NCBI GenBank assembly: GCA_946534585.1
Contig: CAMNCV010000161.1
Coordinates: 1-34,737, forward strand
Reading direction: 5' to 3'
From: an uncultured Prevotellaceae bacterium
GTDB lineage: Bacteria; Bacteroidota; Bacteroidia; Bacteroidales; Bacteroidaceae
DNA: 34,737 nt
Shown here: positions 23,728 to 32,466 of the stretch, one piece after another
Layout: each line of letters opens with the position of its first letter
Position numbering within the stretch: the stretch's first letter is position 1
Position numbers and translations under genes: made by a program
Notes under the pieces: model-generated
The model's database searches: none
The model's input: only the letters and a program-made list of their open reading frames with translations
Told to the model about the DNA's origin: nothing

Positions 23728-25032
23728 TTACTTCGACAGCAGATACTGCTTGAAGTCAGCAAAGTCCTTCGACATGCTCACGCTCTGCTTCGTTCCCTTC
23801 ATAAACTCCTGCAAGCGCTGTGGTATCTCGATGTCGGTATGAAGGATATCGTCAACCTTCTCCTTGAACTTTGCCGGATGTGCAGTCTCGCAGAACACAC
23901 CTGCCTCGCCTGGCTGAAGCAGGTCCTTCAATGCCTGATAGCCACAAGCGCCGTGAGGGTCGAGCACATACTTCGTGTCAGCATAGCACTGACGCATGGT
24001 CTGACGAATCTGGTCGTCGCTGTATGTAGCACCGCTGATAAGGCTTGTTATGGCTTTGTGGTCGCCCTTGTACAAATCATAGATGCGTGCGAAGTTAGAC
24101 GGATCGCCTACATCCATGGCATTTGCCAATGTCGCCTTTGATGGCTGCGGACGGTATTCGCCCGTCTGTAGGTAGTTGTAGAATATGTCGTTGGCATTGT
24201 TGGCTGCAATGAAACGCTTGATAGGCAATCCCATGGCATGACCGAAGAGTGCCGCACAGATATTACCGAAGTTGCCAGAAGGCACACACATCACCATCTG
24301 GTCAGCCTTGCCCTGCTTCTTCATCTGGGCATAGGCATAGAAATAATAGAAGGCCTGAGGCAGGAAGCGAGCCACATTGATAGAGTTTGCCGAGGTCAAT
24401 TTCATGTGTGCGTTAAGGTCTGCATCCATGAAGGCAGATTTGACGAGTGCCTGACAGTCATCAAACACTCCATCAACCTCGATGGCTGTGATGTTCTTGC
24501 CGAGCGTAGTAAACTGGCACTCCTGTATCGGACTGACCTTGCCTTTCGGATAAAGTACATACACCTTGATGCCATCTACACCAAGGAAACCGTTGGCTAC
24601 GGCTGAGCCAGTATCGCCAGATGTGGCTACAAGCACGTTGACCTCAGAGCCATTACCCTCCTTCTTTAGGAAATACTGCAGAAGACGTGCCATGAAGCGC
24701 GCGCCTACGTCTTTGAAAGCGAGCGTAGGACCGTGGAAGAGTTCCAAGGTATAGATATTGTCAGAGACTGGCACTACCGGACAGTCGAATGCCAGTGTGT
24801 CATAGACGATATGCTTCAAGGCATCAAGTTCCACATCATCGCCGAAGAAAGCATACGCTACGTTGTATGCAATCTCCTGAAAAGACAGATGCTCTATGTT
24901 ATCAAAAAAACTCTGTGGCAGTTTGTTTATCTGCTCAGGCATATACAAGCCCTTGTCTTCTGCCAATCCCTTGACTACTGCCTTTTCGAGCGTTGCCATA
25001 GGGGCTTTTTTATTTGTACTATAGTATTTCAT
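23728..25032 (-). CDS. thrC: Threonine synthase
   Basis: Last step of threonine synthesis: converts O-phosphohomoserine to threonine with pyridoxal phosphate. It is 434 aa. FHGPTLAFKDVGARF carries the PLP lysine (Lys107). VATSGDTGSAVANGF and CVPSGNFGNICAAL are the phosphate- and cofactor-binding stretches. It is the last gene of the thrA-apgM-thrC cluster on the minus strand, 37 bp after the apgM-type gene. The gap is filled by AATTCATAA-type repeat words. Confidence 0.98.
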   Translation of the reverse strand: MKYYSTNKKAPMATLEKAVVKGLAEDKGLYMPEQINKLPQSFFDNIEHLSFQEIAYNVAYAFFGDDVELDALKHIVYDTLAFDCPVVPVSDNIYTLELFHGPTLAFKDVGARFMARLLQYFLKKEGNGSEVNVLVATSGDTGSAVANGFLGVDGIKVYVLYPKGKVSPIQECQFTTLGKNITAIEVDGVFDDCQALVKSAFMDADLNAHMKLTSANSINVARFLPQAFYYFYAYAQMKKQGKADQMVMCVPSGNFGNICAALFGHAMGLPIKRFIAANNANDIFYNYLQTGEYRPQPSKATLANAMDVGDPSNFARIYDLYKGDHKAITSLISGATYSDDQIRQTMRQCYADTKYVLDPHGACGYQALKDLLQPGEAGVFCETAHPAKFKEKVDDILHTDIEIPQRLQEFMKGTKQSVSMSKDFADFKQYLLSK

Positions 25033-25034
25033 CG

Positions 25035-25085
25035 TTTTTAATTAAGAATTACGAATTATGAATTATGCATTATGAATTATGCATT
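25035..25085. repeat. AATTATG/AATTCATAA-type repeats at the apgM-thrC junction
   Basis: Contains two perfect tandem copies of a 14-bp unit (25058-25071, 25072-25085) plus partial copies. The apgM-type gene ends inside it: on the minus strand its last codons and stop read TTAATGCATAATTCATAA. Confidence 0.8.
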
Positions 25086-26317
25086 AAGCACTGCATAAAC
25101 TCCTGCAGACGCAGTATGCCATAGCCGCCATCCACGCAGGTGTATTCATCATACGTCTGTACGCTGTCTGCCTCTATGCCTGGATAATATATTATAAAAG
25201 GTACTGGCTCTCCTACGTGTACGCGCAGCTCCACTGGCGTATAGTGGTCGGGCAGCACTGCTATCTGCACGGGTTCGTCCCATGTCTTCACCTCTTCATA
25301 TATCGGACCAATCATGCGCGAGTCAAGGTTCTCTATCGTCTTGACCTTTAAATCCACGTCGCCATCATGACCTGCCTCATCACTCGCTTCCACATGCAGG
25401 AAGACAAAGTCCTTCGTGCGCAGGTTATCGAGTGCCGCACGCGTCTTTCCTTCGTAGTTGGTGTCCCACAGTCCCGTTGCGCCTTCTACCTCTATGATGT
25501 CGAGTCCGGCATAATGTCCTATGCCACGGATAAGGTCAACGGCACTGACCACTGCTCCCGACTTCACCTGCGGATACTGTTCCATCAGTGTCTGCATGGC
25601 AGGACGGTAACCACCGCTCCACGGCCAGATTATGTTTGCCAAGTCGGCACCGCGCTTACGCCTTTCGACATTGAGCGGAGCATCAGCCAGCACTTCTACC
25701 GAGCGCAGTATAAGGTCATTGAGCAGGTCTGCCGTCTCTTGCGGAGTCATCCGGCCTTCCTCCTTGTAGTCAGCCATTCCCTCCTCTGGCTTCACCAATA
25801 ATGGTCGCCACTGCTCATCAGGATGGTCATGTGGCGGAGTGCATACGATATGCTTGCTGCCTCCTTTAATTATAAGAAGGTGTCGGTATTGTATTCCCTT
25901 CACCCACTTTACGCGGTCGCTGCCCATACGCTCGTTGAGCAGGTCGATAAGCGGACCGGCATCCTCTGTTGTAAGATTGCCGCCGTTATGGGTCTTGATA
26001 GTGCCGTCCTCGCGCACGCAGATGATGTTACAGCGCAGGGCGAGGTCGTCTGTTGCCATCTCATAGCCTATGGAAGCAGCCTCCAGTGGTCCGCGTCCTT
26101 CATATACCTTGTCGAGGTCATAACCCAGTATGGCAGTGTTTGCCACCTCTGAGCCTGGCATATAGCCTTCGGGCACCGTAACCAACCTGCCCGTACGTCC
26201 CTGACGCGCCAACATATCCATGTATGGCGTCTTGGCATATTGCAATGGCGTCTTTCCGCCAAGTTTCTCTATTGGGTTATCGGCCATGCCGTCGCCCAGT
26301 ATTATTATTGTTTTCAT
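25070..26317 (-). CDS. apgM-type phosphotransferase, probable homoserine kinase
   Basis: A 415-aa alkaline-phosphatase-superfamily protein resembling archaeal-type cofactor-independent phosphoglycerate mutase (ApgM). The metal-site motifs are present: IIILGDGMAD at the start, the catalytic-serine region GSEVANTAILGYD, and later HVEASDEAGHDGD and LPDHYTP. A branch of this family is annotated as proposed homoserine kinase because it lies in threonine operons that lack thrB. Here it sits exactly between thrA and thrC and no GHMP-type thrB is present. I therefore favour phosphorylation of homoserine, although mutase activity cannot be excluded by sequence. It begins 32 bp after thrA. Confidence 0.85.
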   Translation of the reverse strand: MKTIIILGDGMADNPIEKLGGKTPLQYAKTPYMDMLARQGRTGRLVTVPEGYMPGSEVANTAILGYDLDKVYEGRGPLEAASIGYEMATDDLALRCNIICVREDGTIKTHNGGNLTTEDAGPLIDLLNERMGSDRVKWVKGIQYRHLLIIKGGSKHIVCTPPHDHPDEQWRPLLVKPEEGMADYKEEGRMTPQETADLLNDLILRSVEVLADAPLNVERRKRGADLANIIWPWSGGYRPAMQTLMEQYPQVKSGAVVSAVDLIRGIGHYAGLDIIEVEGATGLWDTNYEGKTRAALDNLRTKDFVFLHVEASDEAGHDGDVDLKVKTIENLDSRMIGPIYEEVKTWDEPVQIAVLPDHYTPVELRVHVGEPVPFIIYYPGIEADSVQTYDEYTCVDGGYGILRLQEFMQCLMHNS

Positions 26318-26349
26318 CGGTTAATCCTTGTATGGTAGTTTTGAAAAAA

Positions 26350-28824
26350 TCATATATTTGCAATGCTCAGCACGTTGGCAAACACACCAGCCGCCGTAAC
26401 GCTGGCTCCTGCACCGAAGCCCTGAATGAGCATAGGGTATTCCTTATAACGCTTGGTGGTAAGGGTAACGATGTTGTTGCTGCCTTCCAGTTCGTAGAAA
26501 GAGTGGTTGGATGGTATCTCCTGCAGACCAACGCTTGTGCGTACCTTAACCGCCTTTGCGCTTTCATTACCTTCACCGTTCATTACCTCCATCTTCGCTA
26601 CGAAACGCCACTTACAACCTTTAGCTGCCAGTTCCTTGCGTTTTGCCTCAAACCCTGCATCAAGTTGCGGTAGCTTCTCCCAGAAGTTTTCTACGCTTCC
26701 CTCAAAGTACTCATCGGGCACAAAGAGGTTTTTCTCCACGTCTGCCTGCTCCACGCGATAGCCTGCCTCACGGGTGAGGATGACAAGTTTGCGTACTACG
26801 TCCATGCCCGAGAGGTCAATACGTGGGTCGGGCTCGGCAAAGCCTAATTCCTTAGCCCGTCTTACTGTCTCAGAGAACGGAGTATCCTCAGAGAGAGCAT
26901 TGAATATATAGTTAAGCGTACCTGACAATACAGCCTCGATTTTCAGTATGCGATCACCAGAGTTCACGAGGTCGTTCATCGTACTGATGATTGGCAGTCC
27001 GGCACCTACGTTTGTCTCGAAGCGGAACTTCACGCCGCTTTTCTTCGCTGTTTCCTTCAGGCGTATGTAACTGTCGTAATCACCCGATGCAGCAATCTTG
27101 TTGGCTGCTATTACATTGACGTTATGCTCAAGCAGCGACTGATACAACGCTGCCACATCCTTGGATGCGGTACAGTCAACGAATACCGAGTTGAAGATAT
27201 TCATCTCGATGATACCTTCGAGCAGTTTCTGTGCGTTTGACGGTTCTGACGTATCGAGTTGCTCACGATATGTGGCAAGATCTATTCCCTCACGGCAGAA
27301 TATGGCTTTCTTCGATGATGCAATGCCTACGACATTCAGCAGCAGACCAGAGTTTTTCTTCAGGTTCTCCGATTGAGAGCGTATCTGTTCTATGAGTTTT
27401 GCTCCCACCGTGCCTACACCACATACGAAGAGGTTGAGCACCTTATATTCAGAGAGGAAGAACGAGTCATGCAGTACGTTGAGCGACTTGCGCAGGAACT
27501 TGCTCTTCACCACGAATGAGATGTTAGTTTCTGACGCGCCCTGCGCACAGGCTATGATTGAGATACCCGAGCGTCCGAGCGTGCCAAACAGTTTGCCGGC
27601 AATACCCGGTGTGCGCTTCATGTTCTCTCCCACGATGGCGATGGTTGCCAGTCCTGACTCTACCTGCATGGGATACATGGAACCGGAGGCTATCTCTTTC
27701 TCAAATTCCTCGTTGAGTACGCGGGCTGCCTCGTCGGCATCGCTCTCCTTCACACCGATAGAAGTAGAGTTTTCTGACGAAGCCTGCGATACCATAAACA
27801 CCGATATGCCTGCCTTCGCAAGCGAAGTAAAGATACGCTGGTTGACGCCTATCACTCCTACCATCGACAATCCTGTGACGGTAATCAATGACGTGCCGTC
27901 GATTGATGATATTCCCTTGATTGGCTTGTGGTCGCCCTCTATCTTTTCTTTTATTGTAGTACCTTCTGCATCGGGGTTGAAAGTATTCTTTACCTTTATA
28001 GGTATATTCTTGATACAGACGGGATATATCGTAGGCGGATAAATGACCTTTGCACCGAAGTTGCAAAGCTCCATTGCCTCCACGTATGACAGTTCCTTGA
28101 TGGGGTAAGCACTGCTTATGACGCGTGGGTCGGCAGTCATAAATCCGTCAACGTCAGTCCATATCTCCAGTACTGTTGCATCAAGTGCGGCAGCAAGTAT
28201 GGCTGCGGTATAGTCTGAGCCGCCACGACCGAGGTTTGTGGTCTCTCCGCTTACATGGTCTTTTGCTATAAAACCAGGCACGAGCGATATGCGCGACAGC
28301 GTGGAGAAGGTTTCCTTTACAAGGCGGTTTGTCTCCTCTGCGGCAAGCACGTGATGTCCCTGCTTGTCTTCTGTCTTGATAAAATTGCGTGAGTCAAACC
28401 ATCGTGCGCCCTTGATTAGCGTAGCCACAATGTTCGACGACAAGCGTTCGCCGTATGCCACGATGGCATCGAGCGTCTTTTCCGAAAGGTCGTGTATGAG
28501 ATATACGCCAAAATAGATGCTGCGCAACTGCTCCAGCAACGCATCGACGGTGTTGAAGAGTCGTTCCCTGTCCTGCGCATCAGTGATTATGGTGTCTATC
28601 ATCTTATGATGACGATCCACGATGTGCTCATACTCTTCACGGTAACGCTCATCGCCGGCAAGGGCGAGACGCGACGTCTCAATAAGTTTATCTGTAATTC
28701 CACCCAGTGCACTAACAACAACGATGACTGGCTGTTCTTTTGCTTCCCTCTCTACAATCTGCTTGAGACTTAGAATACTCTCTACGGAACCAACGCTGGT
28801 TCCGCCAAATTTTAATACTTTCAT
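26350..28824 (-). CDS. thrA: Bifunctional aspartokinase / homoserine dehydrogenase
   Basis: An 824-aa fusion carrying out the first and third steps of the aspartate-to-threonine route. The aspartokinase domain (1 to about 290) begins MKVLKFGGTSVGS and has GRGGSDYTAA (199-208). Two ACT-type regulatory domains follow (about 310-460), where threonine feedback inhibition is known in homologues. The homoserine dehydrogenase domain (about 465-824) contains NLFVCGVGTVG (NAD(P) binding) and GAGASVTAAGVFANVL near the end. Length matches E. coli ThrA (820). The start at 28824 is chosen over a GTG five codons upstream. A consensus promoter and a leader of about 100 nt precede it; I saw no run of Thr/Ile codons typical of attenuation. 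Confidence 0.98.
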   Translation of the reverse strand: MKVLKFGGTSVGSVESILSLKQIVEREAKEQPVIVVVSALGGITDKLIETSRLALAGDERYREEYEHIVDRHHKMIDTIITDAQDRERLFNTVDALLEQLRSIYFGVYLIHDLSEKTLDAIVAYGERLSSNIVATLIKGARWFDSRNFIKTEDKQGHHVLAAEETNRLVKETFSTLSRISLVPGFIAKDHVSGETTNLGRGGSDYTAAILAAALDATVLEIWTDVDGFMTADPRVISSAYPIKELSYVEAMELCNFGAKVIYPPTIYPVCIKNIPIKVKNTFNPDAEGTTIKEKIEGDHKPIKGISSIDGTSLITVTGLSMVGVIGVNQRIFTSLAKAGISVFMVSQASSENSTSIGVKESDADEAARVLNEEFEKEIASGSMYPMQVESGLATIAIVGENMKRTPGIAGKLFGTLGRSGISIIACAQGASETNISFVVKSKFLRKSLNVLHDSFFLSEYKVLNLFVCGVGTVGAKLIEQIRSQSENLKKNSGLLLNVVGIASSKKAIFCREGIDLATYREQLDTSEPSNAQKLLEGIIEMNIFNSVFVDCTASKDVAALYQSLLEHNVNVIAANKIAASGDYDSYIRLKETAKKSGVKFRFETNVGAGLPIISTMNDLVNSGDRILKIEAVLSGTLNYIFNALSEDTPFSETVRRAKELGFAEPDPRIDLSGMDVVRKLVILTREAGYRVEQADVEKNLFVPDEYFEGSVENFWEKLPQLDAGFEAKRKELAAKGCKWRFVAKMEVMNGEGNESAKAVKVRTSVGLQEIPSNHSFYELEGSNNIVTLTTKRYKEYPMLIQGFGAGASVTAAGVFANVLSIANI

Positions 28825-28931
28825 AAGCTTTGTCTGCACCGCCTACTGCATAAGCGGCGAACTTGTTTTGATGATTAAATTTCCCCTTTACGATTGGGGC
28901 TGAACTTGATCTTTATACAAAATCTCGTGTG

Positions 28932-28962
28932 CAAAGTTAATATTTTTTTTTGAAGACGCAAA
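28932..28962 (-). promoter_or_regulatory. Promoter of the thr operon
   Basis: TTTG (28962-28959) and TAACTTTG (28939-28932) on the minus strand, 19-bp spacing, about 108 bp before thrA. Confidence 0.75.
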
Positions 28963-28983
28963 GCTTTTTTAAGAAAAAGTATT

Positions 28984-29070
28984 AAGTAGGCGTGCATAAT
29001 TATTTTTATAATGTTTGTATTGCATGATGACGTAGGTTCAGTGCATATAAATAATTATGTACACCTACTT
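28984..29070. repeat. 87-bp inverted repeat between dacB and thrA, terminator or small MITE-like element
   Basis: Arms of 22 bp (28984-29005 and 29049-29070) match at 20 of 22 positions and are separated by 43 bp. On the minus strand it lies 5 bp after the dacB stop and is followed by T-rich sequence, so it may terminate dacB. I see no clear target-site duplication. Confidence 0.7.
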
Positions 29071-29075
29071 ATTTC

Positions 29076-30320
29076 TTAGTTTTCCGAGCATATCGCCACG
29101 CATAGTTTGTCCTGCATGGCTTTTGCCACTGCCGTGCGCATTACTCCCTGATTCATTATGGCAAAGCACAGCACGTGTCCGTTTGGAGCCGTACAATAGC
29201 CTGACAGACTACTTACGCCTGACAGCGTACCAGTCTTTGCACGCACATTGCCTGCAGCTGGCGTGCCTGCCATGCGTTTATCTATCGTGCCGTCAACGGC
29301 GGCTATCGGCAACACGTCATATAGCACGTCGTATATTTCCTTCCTCGCATAGGCATAGCGCAGGAATGCCACTTCAATCTCTGCCGACACATAATTATAT
29401 AATGAGAGACCTGACCCATCGGCAAAGCGATGTATGGCATCGCCTAATCCCATTTTCTTCAGTAACACTTCCTCTACGGCTTTTGCCTTCTTTGCCGTCG
29501 ATGGTTTGCCCTGCGACAGTCCTATCTGATAATACACGCTCTCGGCATAAAGGTTATTGCTCTGTTTCATCATGGGGCGGAGCACATCAACGAGCGGTCT
29601 CGTCAATTCATACAGCGTACGCGCTCCCTTCGGACAGGCTTTGTCGCCCGTTTGACCTAACAGCACGATACCTTCCTCTTTCATAACATCAATCATCACC
29701 CGAAGCATATTGTCCTTACGCTGATATACCAGCGGTGAAAGCATGGCATTATCGTCATCCCAACACCATCCCTCGCCATACATATCGGCATCCTTCATCG
29801 TGCGGTCAGCATACAGCATGCCCTGTATCGTATCGATGCCTGCTTCGCGTATGGCACTGGCCAACGTACGCAGGTCGTCCTTGCTTATCTTCGGGTCCAT
29901 GCCTCCTATCATATATATATCACCCGTGAGTGTAGAGTCACTTGAGATTGTACCCGTATAACACAGTCGCGTACGAAACTCATAATCACGCCCCAACCTG
30001 TCAAGGGCAGTAATGGCTGTGAGCAGTTTCATCGTGGAGGCAGGACGCAGGTTCTGACGTTCATCACGAGCATATAAGACTGAGTCGTCTGTCAAATCAT
30101 ACACCAACAGTCCCATCTGCGATGTCTGCAGCATCTTCGCCTCGCCTGTAATGCTGTCAAGCCGCACTTGCAATGACTGTGGCCACGGCAACCGTGGCAA
30201 TGTATCTATGGTTAAAGTATCTGTAGTTATCGCATTGCCCACTTCCTGCGCAGTAAGCGACAACGTAGTCGCTATAAAGATGTATAGCGATAATAGCACT
30301 CTGTAAATATTCTTCGTCAT
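29076..30320 (-). CDS. dacB: D-alanyl-D-alanine carboxypeptidase/endopeptidase (PBP4, S13 family)
   Basis: A 414-aa periplasmic penicillin-binding protein that trims peptidoglycan peptides (DD-carboxypeptidase and cross-link endopeptidase). A signal peptide ends near TAQ (residue 25). All three active-site motifs are present: Ser95-x-x-Lys98 (STMK), Ser254-Asn-Asn (SNN) and Lys362-Thr-Gly (KTG). The spacing between the first two holds the inserted domain typical of class C low-mass PBPs. It begins 15 bp after the Nudix gene, so the two are probably one operon. Confidence 0.96.
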   Translation of the reverse strand: MTKNIYRVLLSLYIFIATTLSLTAQEVGNAITTDTLTIDTLPRLPWPQSLQVRLDSITGEAKMLQTSQMGLLVYDLTDDSVLYARDERQNLRPASTMKLLTAITALDRLGRDYEFRTRLCYTGTISSDSTLTGDIYMIGGMDPKISKDDLRTLASAIREAGIDTIQGMLYADRTMKDADMYGEGWCWDDDNAMLSPLVYQRKDNMLRVMIDVMKEEGIVLLGQTGDKACPKGARTLYELTRPLVDVLRPMMKQSNNLYAESVYYQIGLSQGKPSTAKKAKAVEEVLLKKMGLGDAIHRFADGSGLSLYNYVSAEIEVAFLRYAYARKEIYDVLYDVLPIAAVDGTIDKRMAGTPAAGNVRAKTGTLSGVSSLSGYCTAPNGHVLCFAIMNQGVMRTAVAKAMQDKLCVAICSEN

Positions 30321-30335
30321 CTTTATTTGTTATTT

Positions 30336-30827
30336 TCAGTTAGCGGATTGCAGCATCGGGTATTCTTGTTCAAACATCGGTGTAAACACTTCATGTCCCA
30401 TATTGGTCTGCAACTCCTCTGTCGTCCAAAAGCGTCCGCCTTTAGTTTCCGTGACCGATGGCGACAATACGCCGTCATATACCGTAGTATATATATATAC
30501 CAGTTCGCGCTCTATCTTGCTTTCATACACATACTTCTTAAGCAATCGCGGCTCGTATGCGCCTTGGTGCAATCCAATCTCTTCGTAAGCCTCGCGTGCG
30601 AGTGCTTCGCTTACGCTTTCACCCAAATCCACATGGCCGCCCATTGCTGTATCCCAACGCCCTGGCTGCACCTCTTTCCAATCTGCCCGCTGTTGCAGAT
30701 ATAATGCTCCCTGACTGTTATATACATGCAGATGCACTACAGGATGCAGGCGCTTCGTACCGCAATGTGCCTCACCGCGCGTCATTGCATCAATTATGTT
30801 TCCTTCTTCATCCACCACGGGAAACAT
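30336..30827 (-). CDS. Nudix hydrolase (isopentenyl-diphosphate-isomerase-like subgroup)
   Basis: A hydrolase of nucleoside-diphosphate-type substrates, here of unknown specificity. The Nudix box GHVDLGESVSEALAREAYEE followed by IGL fits Gx5Ex7REUxEExGU exactly. The N-terminal part (MFPVVDEEGNIIDAMTRGEA) and HPVVHLHVYNSQGALYLQQR resemble the IDI-like Nudix group. I take the ATG at 30827 because homologues begin near there (163 aa). An in-frame GTG at 30890, 24 bp after the -7 box, would add 21 residues and is possible. An ATG at 30980 would lie upstream of the promoter and is rejected. It is co-transcribed with dacB. Confidence 0.88.
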   Translation of the reverse strand: MFPVVDEEGNIIDAMTRGEAHCGTKRLHPVVHLHVYNSQGALYLQQRADWKEVQPGRWDTAMGGHVDLGESVSEALAREAYEEIGLHQGAYEPRLLKKYVYESKIERELVYIYTTVYDGVLSPSVTETKGGRFWTTEELQTNMGHEVFTPMFEQEYPMLQSAN

Positions 30828-30913
30828 TTCCTCTGACGAGTCCTCTGTCACGAGCGTGCGCCCGCTTGGTTCTATCTTTTTATTATCCACTTCTTTTATG
30901 CTATTAGAGGATG

Positions 30914-30945
30914 CAAAGTTACAAACTTTTCCCGAAACAGGCAAA
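30914..30945 (-). promoter_or_regulatory. Promoter of the Nudix-dacB operon
   Basis: TTTG (30945-30942) and TAACTTTG (30921-30914) on the minus strand with 20-bp spacing. Confidence 0.75.
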
Positions 30946-31046
30946 TAAAAGTGCGAAGGCACAATGCTTTTCCCTGCCAAATTCAGTAACTAATACAGAC
31001 AAAACACACTTAAAAGTCTGATTTGTAGTTTTTTTTCTTTATTTTT

Positions 31047-31077
31047 TTTGTCAATTCAAAAAAAAGTAGTACCTTTG
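31047..31077 (+). promoter_or_regulatory. Promoter of the rpsF-rpsR-rplI operon
   Basis: TTTG (31047-31050) and TACCTTTG (31070-31077), 19-bp spacing, leader of about 65 nt. Confidence 0.8.
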
Positions 31078-31147
31078 CAGTCGATTTTGCGTAAACAAAC
31101 GCATAACGAAATTATTATTACACATTATTTATTACAAATTCACAATG

Positions 31148-31492
31148 ATGAATCATTACGAAACCGTTTTCATTTTGACTCCCGTTTTGTCTGATGACCA
31201 GACAAAGGAAACGGTCGCTAAGTTCACAAAGGTGCTCAAAGACAATGGTGCCGAGATACTGAACGAGGAGGCTTGGGGACTCAAGAAGATGGCTTACGCT
31301 ATTGACAAGAAGTCAACAGGTTTCTACAACCTCGTTGAGTTCAAGGCTGAGCCAGAAGTTATTGCTACTCTCGAAACAGCATATCGCCGTGACGAGAAAG
31401 TTATTCGTTTCATGACTGTCAAGCTTGACAAGTATGCTTCAGCTTATGCTGAGAAGCGTCGCAACAAGCTTGCTAAAAAAGAGGAGGCTTAA
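31148..31492 (+). CDS. rpsF: 30S ribosomal protein S6
   Basis: A small-subunit protein that binds the central domain of 16S rRNA as a pair with S18. It is 114 aa: [18 protein letters not shown] is the standard start and the alpha/beta ferredoxin-like fold is complete, with a short lysine-rich tail. The ATG at 31148 is preferred on family grounds; an ATG at 31145 directly before it is equally possible. First gene of the conserved S6-S18-L9 operon; rpsR begins 3 bp after its stop. Confidence 0.97.
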   Translation: MNHYETVFILTPVLSDDQTKETVAKFTKVLKDNGAEILNEEAWGLKKMAYAIDKKSTGFYNLVEFKAEPEVIATLETAYRRDEKVIRFMTVKLDKYASAYAEKRRNKLAKKEEA

Positions 31493-31495
31493 ACC

Positions 31496-31765
31496 ATGGC
31501 AGAGAACAACAGCGAAATACGTTATCTTAACGCACCGGCTATTGACACCAAGAAGAAGAAGTACTGCCGTTTCAAGAAGAGCGGTATCAAGTATATTGAC
31601 TACAAGGATCCTGAGTTCCTGAAGAAGTTCCTTAACGAGCAGGGCAAGATTCTTCCACGTCGCATCACCGGCACATCTCTGAAGTATCAGCGCCGTGTGG
31701 CACAGGCTGTTAAGCGTGCCCGCCAGATAGCACTGCTTCCATACGTAACCGATTTGATGAAATAA
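31496..31765 (+). CDS. rpsR: 30S ribosomal protein S18
   Basis: 89 aa, partner of S6 in the central domain of the small subunit. It contains the typical [19 protein letters not shown] opening and the basic core [20 protein letters not shown] followed by [10 protein letters not shown]. No zinc-type cysteine set is present; only one Cys is seen. It lies between rpsF and rplI with short gaps. Confidence 0.98.
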   Translation: MAENNSEIRYLNAPAIDTKKKKYCRFKKSGIKYIDYKDPEFLKKFLNEQGKILPRRITGTSLKYQRRVAQAVKRARQIALLPYVTDLMK

Positions 31766-31770
31766 TAAAT

Positions 31771-31777
31771 AAGGAGG
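31771..31777 (+). promoter_or_regulatory. Strong Shine-Dalgarno sequence before rplI
   Basis: AAGGAGG, nine bases before the rplI ATG. It is the only clear consensus ribosome-binding site I found in the window, where most genes lack one. Confidence 0.75.
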
Positions 31778-31786
31778 ATTACACAC

Positions 31787-32323
31787 ATGGAAATTATACT
31801 GAAAGAAGATATCATAGGTCTTGGATACAAGAACGATATAGTAAACGTAAAATCAGGCTACGGTCGCAACTACCTCATCCCAACAGGTAAGGCTGTCATC
31901 GCTTCTCCTTCTGCAAAGAAGGTTCTCGCTGAGAATCTCAAGCAGCAGGCTCACAAGCTTCAGGCTATCCTTGAGGCTGCACAGAGCGAGGCTAAGAAGC
32001 TCGACGGCGTAAGCGTAGAGGTTGAGGCTAAGGTTTCTGCTACTGGCGTACTCTATGGTTCAGTAACATCAATCACCGTTGCTGAGGAGCTCGCTAAGAA
32101 GGGCATTGAGATTGACCGCAAGCGCATCATCATGAAGGACATCAAGACTGTAGGTGAGTATGTTGCCACCGTTGTCTTCCACAAGGAAGTAAAGGTTGAG
32201 GTGCCTGTAACAGTAAAGGCAGAGGGACAGCCAGAGGTTGTTGCTGCTCCAGCTGAAGAGAATGTAGCTCCTGTAGCAGAGGCTCCTGCAGAGGAAGCAC
32301 CTGCAGCAGCAGAGGAAGCATAA
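31787..32323 (+). CDS. rplI: 50S ribosomal protein L9 with extended acidic tail
   Basis: Large-subunit protein that binds 23S rRNA and reaches along the ribosome surface. Residues 1 to about 147 are a complete L9: N-terminal RNA-binding domain (MEIILKEDIIGLGYKNDIVN, GYGRNYLIPTGKA), long connecting helix, and C-terminal domain. The last 30 or so residues (from about 148) are an added Ala/Glu/Pro-rich tail (PAEENVAPVAEAPAEEAP...). Typical L9 is near 150 aa, so the 178-aa length comes from this tail. It is translated from an unusually strong ribosome-binding site. An AATTCATAA-type inverted repeat follows. Confidence 0.97.
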   Translation: MEIILKEDIIGLGYKNDIVNVKSGYGRNYLIPTGKAVIASPSAKKVLAENLKQQAHKLQAILEAAQSEAKKLDGVSVEVEAKVSATGVLYGSVTSITVAEELAKKGIEIDRKRIIMKDIKTVGEYVATVVFHKEVKVEVPVTVKAEGQPEVVAAPAEENVAPVAEAPAEEAPAAAEEA

Positions 32324-32351
32324 TTGCTCACTTCGCTTATAAGTAATCAAT

Positions 32352-32417
32352 TATGGGTTATGGATTATGAGTGTATTGCTAAAAGCAAAACAAAAGGCTT
32401 ATAATTCATAACCCATA
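32352..32417. repeat. Inverted repeat between rplI and fabD
   Basis: A 16-bp inverted repeat with one mismatch (32352-32367 with 32402-32417, 34-nt loop) made of the CATAAT/ATTCATAA words seen at other junctions. It may end the ribosomal operon transcript. Confidence 0.65.
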
Positions 32418-32466
32418 TTTATTTATCTACAGAATATACTAATCATAACTCATAACTTCAGAAACT

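Noticed and set aside
27392..28042. A 216-aa plus-strand frame opposite thrA
   Set aside because: It is the antisense of a clearly coding region and has no recognisable family.
28825..28931. Threonine/isoleucine attenuator in the thrA leader
   Set aside because: No peptide rich in Thr or Ile codons and only weak 4-bp stems are visible.
29057..29686. A 209-aa plus-strand frame opposite dacB
   Set aside because: dacB on the other strand carries all three active-site motifs; this frame is its shadow, rich in Leu/Ser/Arg/Pro without domains.
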